A DNA stretch of 64,000 nucleotides from Brassica napus (lineage: Eukaryota > Streptophyta > Magnoliopsida > Brassicales > Brassicaceae), in NCBI RefSeq assembly GCF_020379485.1, contig NC_063435.1, positions 1,550,001 through 1,614,000 on the forward strand. The letters run 5' to 3'. This document shows, one piece after another, positions 21,256-31,529 of this stretch. How positions within the stretch are numbered: position 1 is the stretch's first letter; each line of letters begins with the position of its first letter. Both the position numbers and the translations under genes were made by a program. The notes beneath the pieces are model-generated. The model made no database searches. It worked only from the letters and a program-made list of their open reading frames with translations, and was not told the DNA's origin.

Positions 21256-22751
21256 TACGTTTCTTCCAACTCGAGTAGCGTCGGATAGAGAGAGAAAGCA
21301 ATGAGCGAGGCGACAATAAAGGCGGACTAGGGTTTCGTCGTTACTGTCTCCGCCGACACGTCCACCGACGAGAATCTTCTTCTTCTTTCCTCCTCTTTCT
21401 TTCTGCCATGGCTACAGTGGTGCTTCCTCGGTTTTCAGCCTCGACGATTTCTGTTCCCGATTCAGATCCAGATCCGCTATTCACTTGGTTCTCAGATCTA
21501 CTTTCTGTGGCTCCACCTCCAGAACCTCCAGACCCTCCTGACCCATCAGATTCGTTCCTTCCTCTATGTCGACCTTATATCTTTGAAGCTTCAGCCTCCT
21601 CTCGAAGATCTCGTTCTAGCTTTGACGATTCAGCTCTTGTGTCTTCTGGTGTTCAACTATCTACTGCTTTGTGCAGTTCTCTATCGTGTCCTATTCTCGG
21701 GGAGAACCCATGGTTACCTTTGGCTGGACCCTTCGCTCCTTGCATCAAGCGTTCACAAGGTTTGGGTTCCTCAGTCTATTGGAGTAAATCACTTATCTTG
21801 GAACCTTGCCTTTTGTTAGGTTTTAGTTATTTCAATAAGAGTCTCCTTTTACCTTGGAATGAGGATGTTGTGCTCTCTTTGAAGCTATTTTTACCTCAGT
21901 TTGAGGATGTTGTGCTCGTTTTGAAGCTCTTTTTACCTCAGTTTGAGGATATTGTAGGCTCTGTGAGTTTCATTATGAAACTCTATTTACCTCAGTATGA
22001 GGATATTACACTGTGGTGTACCAGTCTCTTACCTCAGTGTGAGGTTATTTGGACCTTTTCCTTTGTGGTTTTGGTTTCATTTATTTCAGGTTTACTCAGT
22101 CGGCAGTGGTCCTCTTCACAGCCTTCAGACTTCTTAAAGCAAGGCTTCGTCGGTTCTGAGTTTGTAGCTGTTTCGGGTGGTCTCTTTCCAAAACTTTCAC
22201 CTGCCTTGAATGGTGTTGGTACAAGGGATAGTGTGTCGAAGATGGTTCTGTCAGATGCAGAAACTATGCCTTCAATTGCTTGCCTTTCAGCAATCTTTGA
22301 TGCTGCTGACCTTCTAACCGTGATGCCCCTTGAGACTTTAATGTCTCTCCTTTGTGAAATTGTCTGGAACTGCCAAGATGCAAAGGTAGTTTTTCAAGCG
22401 TTGGTGGGTTCTGCACTCATGGTTGAAGCTTTGAAGCTACGCTCAGCTCTCCTCAAGGCTAAGGAATTAATCCTCCTTAGTTTTCATTTATTCTCAGACT
22501 CTCAAGTCTTCATATTTACCCTGCGCTTAGGGTCTGTTTTAAACGAGATCGCAGGTGTTCTCCATGACGTTAGAAGCCTTGCTACTCTCTTCAATCCTCT
22601 ATCTTTTAGTTGCTTTCCTTGTTTTAATAATGTTCAGGCTGTTTCTCTGGCAAAGGCTAGTCTTGAAGGTATGAATATTAAAAATACTGTGGTTTAAGTT
22701 AATTGAATGAAAGAAATGGTTGACAAAAAAAAAATACGTTTCTTCCAACTC
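21256..22751 (+). mobile_element. Non-autonomous LINE with perfect target-site duplication, copy 1
   Basis: The body spans 21273-22734. It ends in TTGAC plus a 10-A tail and is flanked by an identical 17-bp repeat TACGTTTCTTCCAACTC (21256-21272 and 22735-22751). This is the signature of target-primed reverse transcription. The 5' part is leader-like sequence followed by one long ORF; there is no room for endonuclease or reverse transcriptase. It inserted about 0.3 kb upstream of the NPF5.8 start codon, on the opposite strand. Confidence 0.88.
21408..22697 (+). CDS. LINE-encoded chimeric protein, 429 aa, degenerate RNase H-like C-terminus (copy 1)
   Basis: One open frame fills most of the short LINE. 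Residues 1-60 are Pro/Asp-rich (APPPEPPDPPDPSD), a composition I associate with the start of ORF1 in Brassicaceae LINEs. Residues 148-213 hold five degenerate LP-x-E repeats (LPWNEDVVL, LPQFEDVVL, LPQFEDIVG, LPQYEDITL, LPQCEVIW), followed by a hydrophobic stretch (216-230). Residues 325-420 align by eye with the RNase H-like domain of the LINE fragment in PIN8 (VGSALMVEAL, FSDSQVF, LNEIAGVLHDVRSLATLF). E340 and D364 of the RNase H active site remain; the last acidic position is V412. No endonuclease, RT or zinc knuckle is visible. It is probably an internally deleted LINE that kept an ORF; function is unknown. Confidence 0.7.
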   Translation: MATVVLPRFSASTISVPDSDPDPLFTWFSDLLSVAPPPEPPDPPDPSDSFLPLCRPYIFEASASSRRSRSSFDDSALVSSGVQLSTALCSSLSCPILGENPWLPLAGPFAPCIKRSQGLGSSVYWSKSLILEPCLLLGFSYFNKSLLLPWNEDVVLSLKLFLPQFEDVVLVLKLFLPQFEDIVGSVSFIMKLYLPQYEDITLWCTSLLPQCEVIWTFSFVVLVSFISGLLSRQWSSSQPSDFLKQGFVGSEFVAVSGGLFPKLSPALNGVGTRDSVSKMVLSDAETMPSIACLSAIFDAADLLTVMPLETLMSLLCEIVWNCQDAKVVFQALVGSALMVEALKLRSALLKAKELILLSFHLFSDSQVFIFTLRLGSVLNEIAGVLHDVRSLATLFNPLSFSCFPCFNNVQAVSLAKASLEGMNIKNTVV

Positions 22752-23226
22752 AACAGGAAGCTATCTTTTAACTCATCAGCTACTTTTTATGCAGACTTTA
22801 TTTCTTTAGGGGATATATTCAATATTATGGATGACATAATTATTTTTATCGTGAAATGAAAAAATAACATTTTAGTAATACCCTGCATGTAGAAACTAAT
22901 AACAGACTCTCCTTTTTCTCTCTCTTTTAGCAATTTGTCTCTTAGTCCTTTACTTGAAAAGAGATTGAGACAAGCAAATTGCAAAATAAGTTTGTATAAT
23001 AGAACACTACTGGCAATAGCTAATTATGGCCCATATCCATTATGATTTTCCATCTATTCACATTAACCATGGTGGTGTAACTGATACCATCCCTTTTTAG
23101 CTAATGGTTGTTTTGCTATGGTTTCACTGGTGCTCTATTTTTTTTGTTGAAGTTGAACCCTTGTATGCTCTGTTCTGAGAGTAGGACTTGTTTGTCAAGT
23201 CTCAATGAAATACTCATTAAGACTTG
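22752..23226. other. Upstream flank and duplication junction
   Basis: Sequence originally upstream of the LINE target site; no gene is seen. The tandem junction is here: unit 1 ends at 23221, five bases ACTTG (23222-23226) match neither flank, and unit 2 starts at 23227. GACTTG and CAAGTC both occur within 40 bp to the left, so the filler may be copied from nearby. Confidence 0.6.
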
Positions 23227-23419
23227 ACATGAAAGTGAAGCCACTCCAGGTGTTAACAGTCGTGGCTGCTCTTGAATTGCTCATCTTTACCACATCAGTT
23301 AAATATGTCACTAAGTTTGATGCAACTCCTTTGAATGCATATCTCTCTATCCCAGCAATCACTATGAGAAGGGCACAAGATTTGCTAAGTCCTCTTCTTT
23401 TCTCTCCTTCAGCCATCAT
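23195..23419 (-). pseudogene. Truncated duplicate of NPF5.8 exon 1
   Basis: The first 64 codons of NPF5.8 are repeated exactly (start at 23419), then the frame crosses the duplication junction at 23227 and stops after ten unrelated residues ([10 protein letters not shown]). The 5' leader and TATA box (23525-23534) are also duplicated, so it could still be transcribed, towards the intact gene. A 74-residue product would hold at most the first two membrane segments. It is a non-functional fragment unless shown otherwise. Confidence 0.85.
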
Positions 23420-23721
23420 AAAGAATAGTTAAAGCTTGTGCTTTTGTGTATGTGTGGGCTGAAACCTGAAACAGAGATTCGAGGGAGATAAGAAGAAGTA
23501 AGGTTGTGCTTTGTGTGTGGGACTGTATTTATAAACCTTTAGGCCATAAAATCTGGTACAGTGCACACGCCTATATGCATATACAACTGAGTACAGGATT
23601 ATTTTTATTTATTTTCTGTGCTTAATCTAAAAAGGAATTGTATTTATAAAGCACTAGAAACTAAACTTATTATATATATATATATATATATATTCCTTAT
23701 TTTCATAGAATTCATTAAATA

Positions 23722-25217
23722 TACGTTTCTTCCAACTCGAGTAGCGTCGGATAGAGAGAGAAAGCAATGAGCGAGGCGACAATAAAGGCGGACTAGGGTT
23801 TCGTCGTTACTGTCTCCGCCGACACGTCCACCGACGAGAATCTTCTTCTTCTTTCCTCCTCTTTCTTTCTGCCATGGCTACAGTGGTGCTTCCTCGGTTT
23901 TCAGCCTCGACGATTTCTGTTCCCGATTCAGATCCAGATCCGCTATTCACTTGGTTCTCAGATCTACTTTCTGTGGCTCCACCTCCAGAACCTCCAGACC
24001 CTCCTGACCCATCAGATTCGTTCCTTCCTCTATGTCGACCTTATATCTTTGAAGCTTCAGCCTCCTCTCGAAGATCTCGTTCTAGCTTTGACGATTCAGC
24101 TCTTGTGTCTTCTGGTGTTCAACTATCTACTGCTTTGTGCAGTTCTCTATCGTGTCCTATTCTCGGGGAGAACCCATGGTTACCTTTGGCTGGACCCTTC
24201 GCTCCTTGCATCAAGCGTTCACAAGGTTTGGGTTCCTCAGTCTATTGGAGTAAATCACTTATCTTGGAACCTTGCCTTTTGTTAGGTTTTAGTTATTTCA
24301 ATAAGAGTCTCCTTTTACCTTGGAATGAGGATGTTGTGCTCTCTTTGAAGCTATTTTTACCTCAGTTTGAGGATGTTGTGCTCGTTTTGAAGCTCTTTTT
24401 ACCTCAGTTTGAGGATATTGTAGGCTCTGTGAGTTTCATTATGAAACTCTATTTACCTCAGTATGAGGATATTACACTGTGGTGTACCAGTCTCTTACCT
24501 CAGTGTGAGGTTATTTGGACCTTTTCCTTTGTGGTTTTGGTTTCATTTATTTCAGGTTTACTCAGTCGGCAGTGGTCCTCTTCACAGCCTTCAGACTTCT
24601 TAAAGCAAGGCTTCGTCGGTTCTGAGTTTGTAGCTGTTTCGGGTGGTCTCTTTCCAAAACTTTCACCTGCCTTGAATGGTGTTGGTACAAGGGATAGTGT
24701 GTCGAAGATGGTTCTGTCAGATGCAGAAACTATGCCTTCAATTGCTTGCCTTTCAGCAATCTTTGATGCTGCTGACCTTCTAACCGTGATGCCCCTTGAG
24801 ACTTTAATGTCTCTCCTTTGTGAAATTGTCTGGAACTGCCAAGATGCAAAGGTAGTTTTTCAAGCGTTGGTGGGTTCTGCACTCATGGTTGAAGCTTTGA
24901 AGCTACGCTCAGCTCTCCTCAAGGCTAAGGAATTAATCCTCCTTAGTTTTCATTTATTCTCAGACTCTCAAGTCTTCATATTTACCCTGCGCTTAGGGTC
25001 TGTTTTAAACGAGATCGCAGGTGTTCTCCATGACGTTAGAAGCCTTGCTACTCTCTTCAATCCTCTATCTTTTAGTTGCTTTCCTTGTTTTAATAATGTT
25101 CAGGCTGTTTCTCTGGCAAAGGCTAGTCTTGAAGGTATGAATATTAAAAATACTGTGGTTTAAGTTAATTGAATGAAAGAAATGGTTGACAAAAAAAAAA
25201 TACGTTTCTTCCAACTC
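23722..25217 (+). mobile_element. Non-autonomous LINE, copy 2 (inside the tandem duplication)
   Basis: Same element as at 21256-22751, including both 17-bp target duplications (23722-23738 and 25201-25217) and the A10 tail. The shared target duplications show it was copied by the segmental duplication, not by a second retrotransposition. Confidence 0.88.
23874..25163 (+). CDS. LINE-encoded chimeric protein, 429 aa (copy 2)
   Basis: The translation is identical to the ORF at 21408-22697 over all 429 residues, including the LP-x-E repeats and the degenerate RNase H-like end lacking the last acidic residue. Presence of two identical copies says only that the duplication is recent. As in copy 1, the nearest upstream host promoter, that of the NPF5.8 fragment, points the other way, so transcription would need a promoter inside the LINE leader. 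Confidence 0.68.
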   Translation: MATVVLPRFSASTISVPDSDPDPLFTWFSDLLSVAPPPEPPDPPDPSDSFLPLCRPYIFEASASSRRSRSSFDDSALVSSGVQLSTALCSSLSCPILGENPWLPLAGPFAPCIKRSQGLGSSVYWSKSLILEPCLLLGFSYFNKSLLLPWNEDVVLSLKLFLPQFEDVVLVLKLFLPQFEDIVGSVSFIMKLYLPQYEDITLWCTSLLPQCEVIWTFSFVVLVSFISGLLSRQWSSSQPSDFLKQGFVGSEFVAVSGGLFPKLSPALNGVGTRDSVSKMVLSDAETMPSIACLSAIFDAADLLTVMPLETLMSLLCEIVWNCQDAKVVFQALVGSALMVEALKLRSALLKAKELILLSFHLFSDSQVFIFTLRLGSVLNEIAGVLHDVRSLATLFNPLSFSCFPCFNNVQAVSLAKASLEGMNIKNTVV

Positions 25218-25687
25218 AACAGGAAGCTATCTTTTAACTCATCAGCTACTTTTTATGCAGACTTTATTTCTTTAGGGGATATATTCAATATTATGGATGA
25301 CATAATTATTTTTATCGTGAAATGAAAAAATAACATTTTAGTAATACCCTGCATGTAGAAACTAATAACAGACTCTCCTTTTTCTCTCTCTTTTAGCAAT
25401 TTGTCTCTTAGTCCTTTACTTGAAAAGAGATTGAGACAAGCAAATTGCAAAATAAGTTTGTATAATAGAACACTACTGGCAATAGCTAATTATGGCCCAT
25501 ATCCATTATGATTTTCCATCTATTCACATTAACCATGGTGGTGTAACTGATACCATCCCTTTTTAGCTAATGGTTGTTTTGCTATGGTTTCACTGGTGCT
25601 CTATTTTTTTTGTTGAAGTTGAACCCTTGTATGCTCTGTTCTGAGAGTAGGACTTGTTTGTCAAGTCTCAATGAAATACTCATTAAG

Positions 25688-27399
25688 TGAAAAAATAAAA
25701 AAGGAGGAAGATATATTTATAGTGGAAAATAAAACGAATAATTTTATTAGTATGTGCTAGAATCCAATGTACATGTACGGAACACTAACAAATTCGCATC
25801 ATTTGTATAATTCGAGTTATATATAAACACAAGTAAGAAAAAAAGATCTAAAACAAAAAAAAGGAAGATAAAATAAAGTCCACTTTAGGGTTTGGCTTTG
25901 GAGAAAAGTATAGTGAGTGGCAATATGTCGACTTGCACAAATTGAGTAGCTTACGTGCGTGACATTTATGTGGAGGTCTCTCAGTGCTTTCCCCTTCAAC
26001 AAAGCAAAAACAACAAACATAAGATTTATTGTTATATACATAGAAAATAGTTTTTAATCAGGGCTAAAATTAGAATTATAAAAGAAAACGTGATTGATGC
26101 AAAAGAATAAGAATAACATGATTTAAATTTGATAAATAATGTTTTATTAATAGTTAGCAGAATTTTCTTTTAGAGTATGATCTTTGATTTGAGGCATCAA
26201 ATTTTGTATGTATTCATGAAAATTTATATTTTGCTAAACTTAGGCCGAAGAAGTTTGGTCATTCGTGATTGGGTGTCCTAAAATCCATGGGAGAGTGTGT
26301 GTCTGTGTCTTGGTTACTTTGATAATATATAATTCTGGAGCATCTAAGTATATTAGAGAGTTCGAAACCAAACAAAAGCTGTGTCGAGTTCTAGCCAATG
26401 GTTTTCGTGGCTGCGAATTAATCTTCCTTTTCTCCTAACAAATATCTATAAAAGAAAAAAAAACATAAGGTGGTCTCGGGCGGTCAACTCTCATATAGTG
26501 ATCATGAATATTATAATGATTATCATTTTGTTTCACAGAAGTACTGAAGTTTACAAAAATACAAGATTATTCAGCTCTAAAACAACAATAACAAAAGTTT
26601 ATGAAAAGATACCTTTTGTTTCTGGTTTAAACGCGAATATAAACTTACGTATAGTATGAGGCCATGAACCTTTCACGCCTAATTTTCCATATAAAAACAT
26701 TTCATTAGTAATTTTATTGCGTAATCTTAGGTTAGTGTATTATAATTCTTTTTATTTAAGTGTCATCCGTATTTTCGTGTGTTTCGGCAGTTAAAACATC
26801 AGCGCTAGTGTAGTTACATAAGATCACAAGTAATAACCTTATCACCATCATAACTTACGTACATCAATTAATCAAGTTGGCTTGGCTTGGCCGGAAATTA
26901 ATTCGGGTGGTATCCCCTTATCCAGTTTCTATAACAAACATATACTGCATGTACTGCACAATTTCATAAGCATAAAACATAAACACACCTTTGTCAAAAA
27001 AAAAAAAAAAAGCACAAAAAACAAAATAGACTGCTTCTGTTTGATACGGTGTGATTTGCTTTCTTAATTTTTTTTATTATTAAAAAGACTATTGCGTAAT
27101 CCCCATCAAACGTACTATAGCTTATAATTATATATATACACACAACATATCAAATCCAAGGCAACATGGTAAAACTAATTAATAATCACTTTTGTCTCAA
27201 ATCAAAAAGGTAAACACTAAGGTCTTACACTAGTTTTGCATGGACACACAAAGGCTCCAGCTTCAACTATCTCTCTTTCGACAGTTAACGTTTTCCCGAA
27301 CAGCTTTTTCTAGCAAGAAGCTCGACTCTGGCCGATGCAACGAGCTAGTGAGGCCGTACCAGCCAAAATACTCAACGAACCCTCTCGACTGTTTTTTTA
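25688..27399. other. AT-rich intergenic region downstream of GMII
   Basis: About 1.7 kb holding the original upstream flank of NPF5.8 and the 3' UTR of GMII (right end). A CTTTGTC-poly(A) stretch at about 26991-27011 resembles a LINE tail, but the flanking repeats are poor. No gene is recognised. Confidence 0.5.
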
Positions 27400-30300
27400 T
27401 CACTTGTGAGGTCTTAGCTCAAGCTTGTAAGCACGTATTTCCATGGGAGATATCGAGACACGTCCTTCCTGCAGCGGTACTGTACCAGCTTGATCCTCGT
27501 ACCCAAGAATCTCCATGTCTTCTTGCAAGAGATTCAGCGAAGTCGGTTTCACCTTCGTAGCTCCAAGATCTTTGAACATGTCGGAAAAGCTCACCGGCTC
27601 ATCAGCCACGCTCGTGCAGTTCGCTCTTCTTCCTTTGTGGCAATAAGAAGAGTCCCAACCCCGTCGGTTGAGGATGAGAGCGAACCTCGGTTTGTCTCCT
27701 TCCACTTGCTGAGAGTATTTCGATACACGTGGGACCTTGAAGTTAACGATGTGGATGTCGCACGGTAACGGTTTCGCTAACGGAGCAAACGAACCGTACT
27801 GCGGAACACGCACTGATATGTCTTGCGGTTTCTTGGCGATGAATGTGTTTATGGGATAGTTCAAATGCGCACCCACGAGGTGAGAGAGAAGGGAAGGGTT
27901 CCTAGGGAAAGAGTTGGAAACAGTCTCTGATATTGAGATGTTTGATTCCGCAATAAGGTGAAAGACCACCGTCATTGCTCGATTATCCATCACGCCTTGA
28001 CCTAGACCACGTCCGTCATCACGGACCAGACGCCTGTCCAGCATAATCTCCAACCAACCATCTTTAAGACTCGCAACGCCGAGTGACTGGCGAGAGTGAA
28101 CGGAGAATCTCTGACCGTTGGATCCTTGGATGAACGCTAGAGACGGCATGGGGTAGTAGTTTCCTTGAAGAGGTATCTTATCGTAAGTCTCCCTCCTGCT
28201 CATCTGGAAACCGTTGAGATCAGAGTAGAAGACGTTTTTGTTGTCGATGTCGGTCTTGTAACGGACGATTAGCTCCTGGTCATCAAAAGCCTCGTCGACA
28301 AGCTCGACGTGATACTCCATCTCAACAACTAGATCCTGAAGCGTGTCACCTCCGGTGTAGACTCGAGTGCTGTGAGAGATAGGGGACTTCTCCCACCTTG
28401 TCTTAGGGTAAGAGAAGACTTCTTGGACTAGGAGTCCCTCTGATGTGAGTATATGTCCACCGGATTTAACAATCGGTTGAGCTTGACCTTTGGGTTTGAA
28501 CAGGTACGCTCCACTGTCTGGACTAGTGTACATACCAATCTCCTCTCTCACGACGGTCTCTACCCCATTTCTATCAACTATCTTCTGGAGTAAGCCGTTT
28601 TTAACATCAAACACAAGAGTCTGATGTTCGTTTCGGATCTCAGTCACATCTCCGTCAAGTTTTGAGCAGGTATATGGAGACGGGCAAGGGAACGGGTCGA
28701 ACTCAGAAGCGTATTTGAGTTTAGACTGTGTAGCTTTCTCGCATTCAACGTTTCCGTTGACAATGTAATACGTTCTCAGACCAAGAGCTGGGATGGTAGC
28801 TTTCCAGTGAAGGCGATGTCTCCCTGTGAATAGTTTGGTTCTGTCATGCTGAAGTTCGGGAGATATCTGGCTAGGGACGCAAGTCCAGTTCGAGTCCAGA
28901 ACCGAGATCTCAGCGCGGTTGACAACGACCGTCACTACCTCCTCTCTTACCTGTTCCGATGGATTGAATAGTATAACCGTGTGTGAGTTTCCTTCGCGCG
29001 CAGCGATTGGTTTGTGAACGGGGTGAGCATCGTACTTGGATCTCACTTGCTCTGCCTCGAAGAACGATGGGGCCTGATCAGATTTTTCCTTCTCGTGGCG
29101 AGTCCCAAGAAGAACTTCGATGGCTTTAGACATAAAGATCTGAAGGTCTTGCAACGAAGTATGCATCCTTGTGCCATAATCTTGCACCACATGATCCTTT
29201 GCAGTTCCGGTTACTCCATCATGGTGCTGGAAAAGAGCTAGATTCCTTCTCGCAGCAGTTAACTTAAACGCAAAACTCGTCGGAAACTTCTCGCACTGGA
29301 CTCGATGGCAGTACCCTAGCAGAAACGACATCATGATCTCGGCTCCACGAAGGGTATGCTCGAGGACACGATCAACAGCTTTGAAGAACGGCCTCGAGAC
29401 ATAGTAACCGCTCCAGTAGTCTTGCTGCCTATCTGCGTATGTAAAGAAGTCACCTGACAGAGAAGGGAAACCAACGACCTGACCAGAGCCAACCTCACCG
29501 GGAAGAGAATAGTTTACTCTATCTGCTTCTTCTCGAAGCGTTGTGAAATAATCCTCCAGAGTACCAAACTTCGCCTCTGCGTTTAAGCTAGGATTAGAGT
29601 TGATGTGATCAAACAGCACCTGGTAGTTACGGAACTGAGCCTCGGCTTCATCAATACTAATAAACCGAAAATCATCTCCAAGAGGTATAAGAAGGGTGTT
29701 TGTTCGATACAGTGTGGATTTTTTCCTGTACTGATCAAGAAGCTTTGACGCCCTCTCCTGCACATTCTCTTGTGTGGTCTCCACTGGGTGCTTCCCCCAT
29801 GGACAAAGCTCGTACTTAAATCCCCGCATCCGAGCAAAATCGAACTGACAGCAAACTGCAGGCTCAGGCCCACAAGTGTGTGGGATGTCGTATGAGTAGA
29901 AAGGCATCATGTGGACAAAAATATCTGTCGTCTCCATAGCGTCCCAGCTCTGACGCCAAATATACTCCAGATTCTTATGCAGGGCAAGCTCTTTCTTGAG
30001 CTCGTAGTGAGTCCTCTGAATAAGCATGTTTTCGAAACCCATACGCCTGAGGAGGTAAGCCATTGTTGATGAATAGCCAAAGGGATCTATGGCCCATGAG
30101 TTCTTAGGAATAACTCCAATTGTGTCGTTAAGCCACATGTTCCCCTCTGCTATCTGCAGAAGAAGACAAAATCAGATACAAGAGCACAGCCACTACACTA
30201 ACTAAATATGGTTTACGCCTGAATCCTAACTCTTGGAAGAAACTTTACCCAAAAAGGAAAGAAAAAACACATGGGTACACACACAATGCAACAAGAAGAT

Positions 30301-31529
30301 GGTTAAACTAGCATTTTCTTTAACCAATTAATATTCTACAATCACATGCTCTTACTTACACATAGCAAACAAAAGAGGGTTTTCAGCTCAAACGCAGTAT
30401 TAGGTAATGTGGAACTATAACCAAACCAGATGTGACAATAAATACAAACTAAATGGGTATCATGAGAAATGCAGTAACAACCACAGTCATCATCACCATC
30501 TTTGTTTCAGTAAAAGTCAAATTTCTCAGTAGATAAAGTAGAAAAGTAAAGAGTTACAGAGATATATACCTGTTCAATAATAGCAAAATAATGTGAATTA
30601 GCCTGCACACAACATTAAAGAAAAATACTTAGCTCATCTCAACATGTTTCTTTTTTACTCAATTTTGTTTTTATCAACCATGTCAGAGAGAGATACACAC
30701 CTCATCATTCATCACCCAGCCACCCCCAACGATCTCTAACTGCCCGTTCTTGATCAAGTTACTCAAAGCTTCTTGCTTATTAGGTGAAGCGTCTCTCCAC
30801 CATCTCTCCAGATACGACATCTCCTCCCATATAAACTTCCTTCTAGAATCCTATTTTAAAACAGAATCCATAAAAAGAGCAAATTAGATTTCAACGCGAT
30901 TCACGTTTTTAGAGATTAGTGACGTCACTAAGATCGTTTCGTGACGTCACCTTCGATAGAGTCTCAACGATGGTGTCGAGGATATGCCTCGACTGCCTCT
31001 GGTAATACTCTTCAACCGTCAGCTTCCACCCAGGATCGTTATGCGAGTGAGGCACAACGAAGATCTTCAGCCTCTCCTTCTCCCACTCGTCGCCCTTGTA
31101 CGTCACCTGCCACCCCTGCTTCCACGGCCCGCCGTCGACGTCCTTGAACTCGATCCGATCGTAGAGATCCTTGGTGGTGATGTCCACGGCGAGCGAGCCG
31201 TTCGCGTGCCGCCGGGTGGCGGTTTTCCGCGGCTTCGCGATCCGGCTGGATCTGGAGGCGAGGAAGCGGGAGGAGATCATCGGTCCCGGGACGCCGAAGT
31301 GGAAGAGCGTGAGGAGGAGGAAGAGGAGGGAGACGGCGAGTGCGATGACGAAGAAGTTCGCGAAGAGGAAGTTGACGAGGAGGGTTCGTTTCCGCGGTTT
31401 GCGATTGATCGCGAGCTTGGATTTCGATAGAGCGGTTGGGAGAAGCGATTGGCCCCAGCCGCCGCCGGTTCCGGAGGCGGCGGCGGAGGTGCCACGGCGG
31501 GTGTTGCCGATGTAGGAGGAGAAGGGCAT
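27400..31529 (-). CDS. GMII: Golgi alpha-mannosidase II
   Basis: A GH38 glycosidase of the Golgi that removes two mannoses from GlcNAcMan5GlcNAc2 during complex N-glycan maturation. Four exons: 30951-31529, 30701-30850, 30570-30602, 27400-30153, giving 1171 aa, the usual plant GMII length. Type II topology: a basic cytosolic tail with KPRKR at residues 44-48 and one membrane span at about 50-78. The zinc-site motif HSHNDPGW is at 161-168. The nucleophile Asp lies in WAIDPFGYS (D277), and the substrate-contacting HHDGVTGT motif is also present. The start is the first ATG of the frame, giving the membrane anchor. Its promoter is shared head-to-head with DEL2. Synteny fits At5g14950. Confidence 0.96.

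Larger units (their letters stand above)
20763..23221. repeat. Tandem duplication, unit 1 (2.46 kb)
   Basis: This unit covers the first 64 codons of NPF5.8, its promoter, the LINE insertion and about 470 bp beyond. It recurs at 23227-25687. Reading the two copies side by side, the one difference I found is in the TA microsatellite (near 21207-21226 versus 23671-23692), where unit 2 has one more TA. Everything else compared, including the 429-codon ORF, is identical. Confidence 0.93.
23227..25687. repeat. Tandem duplication, unit 2 (2.46 kb)
   Basis: The second copy of 20763-23221, in direct orientation. It is bounded on the left by the 5-bp filler and on the right by unduplicated sequence starting TGAAAAAATAAAAAAGG. 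It contains a promoter copy, the truncated 5' end of NPF5.8 and LINE copy 2. Confidence 0.93.

Noticed and set aside
26991..27025. TTTGTC-poly(A) stretch resembling a LINE tail
   Set aside because: Candidate flanking repeats (GCATAAAACATAAA / GCACAAAAAACAAA) match in only 11 of 14 A-rich positions, which is too weak.
31277..31515. Long open frames overlapping GMII exon 1 on both strands
   Set aside because: They are shadows of the GC-rich, low-stop coding exon of GMII.
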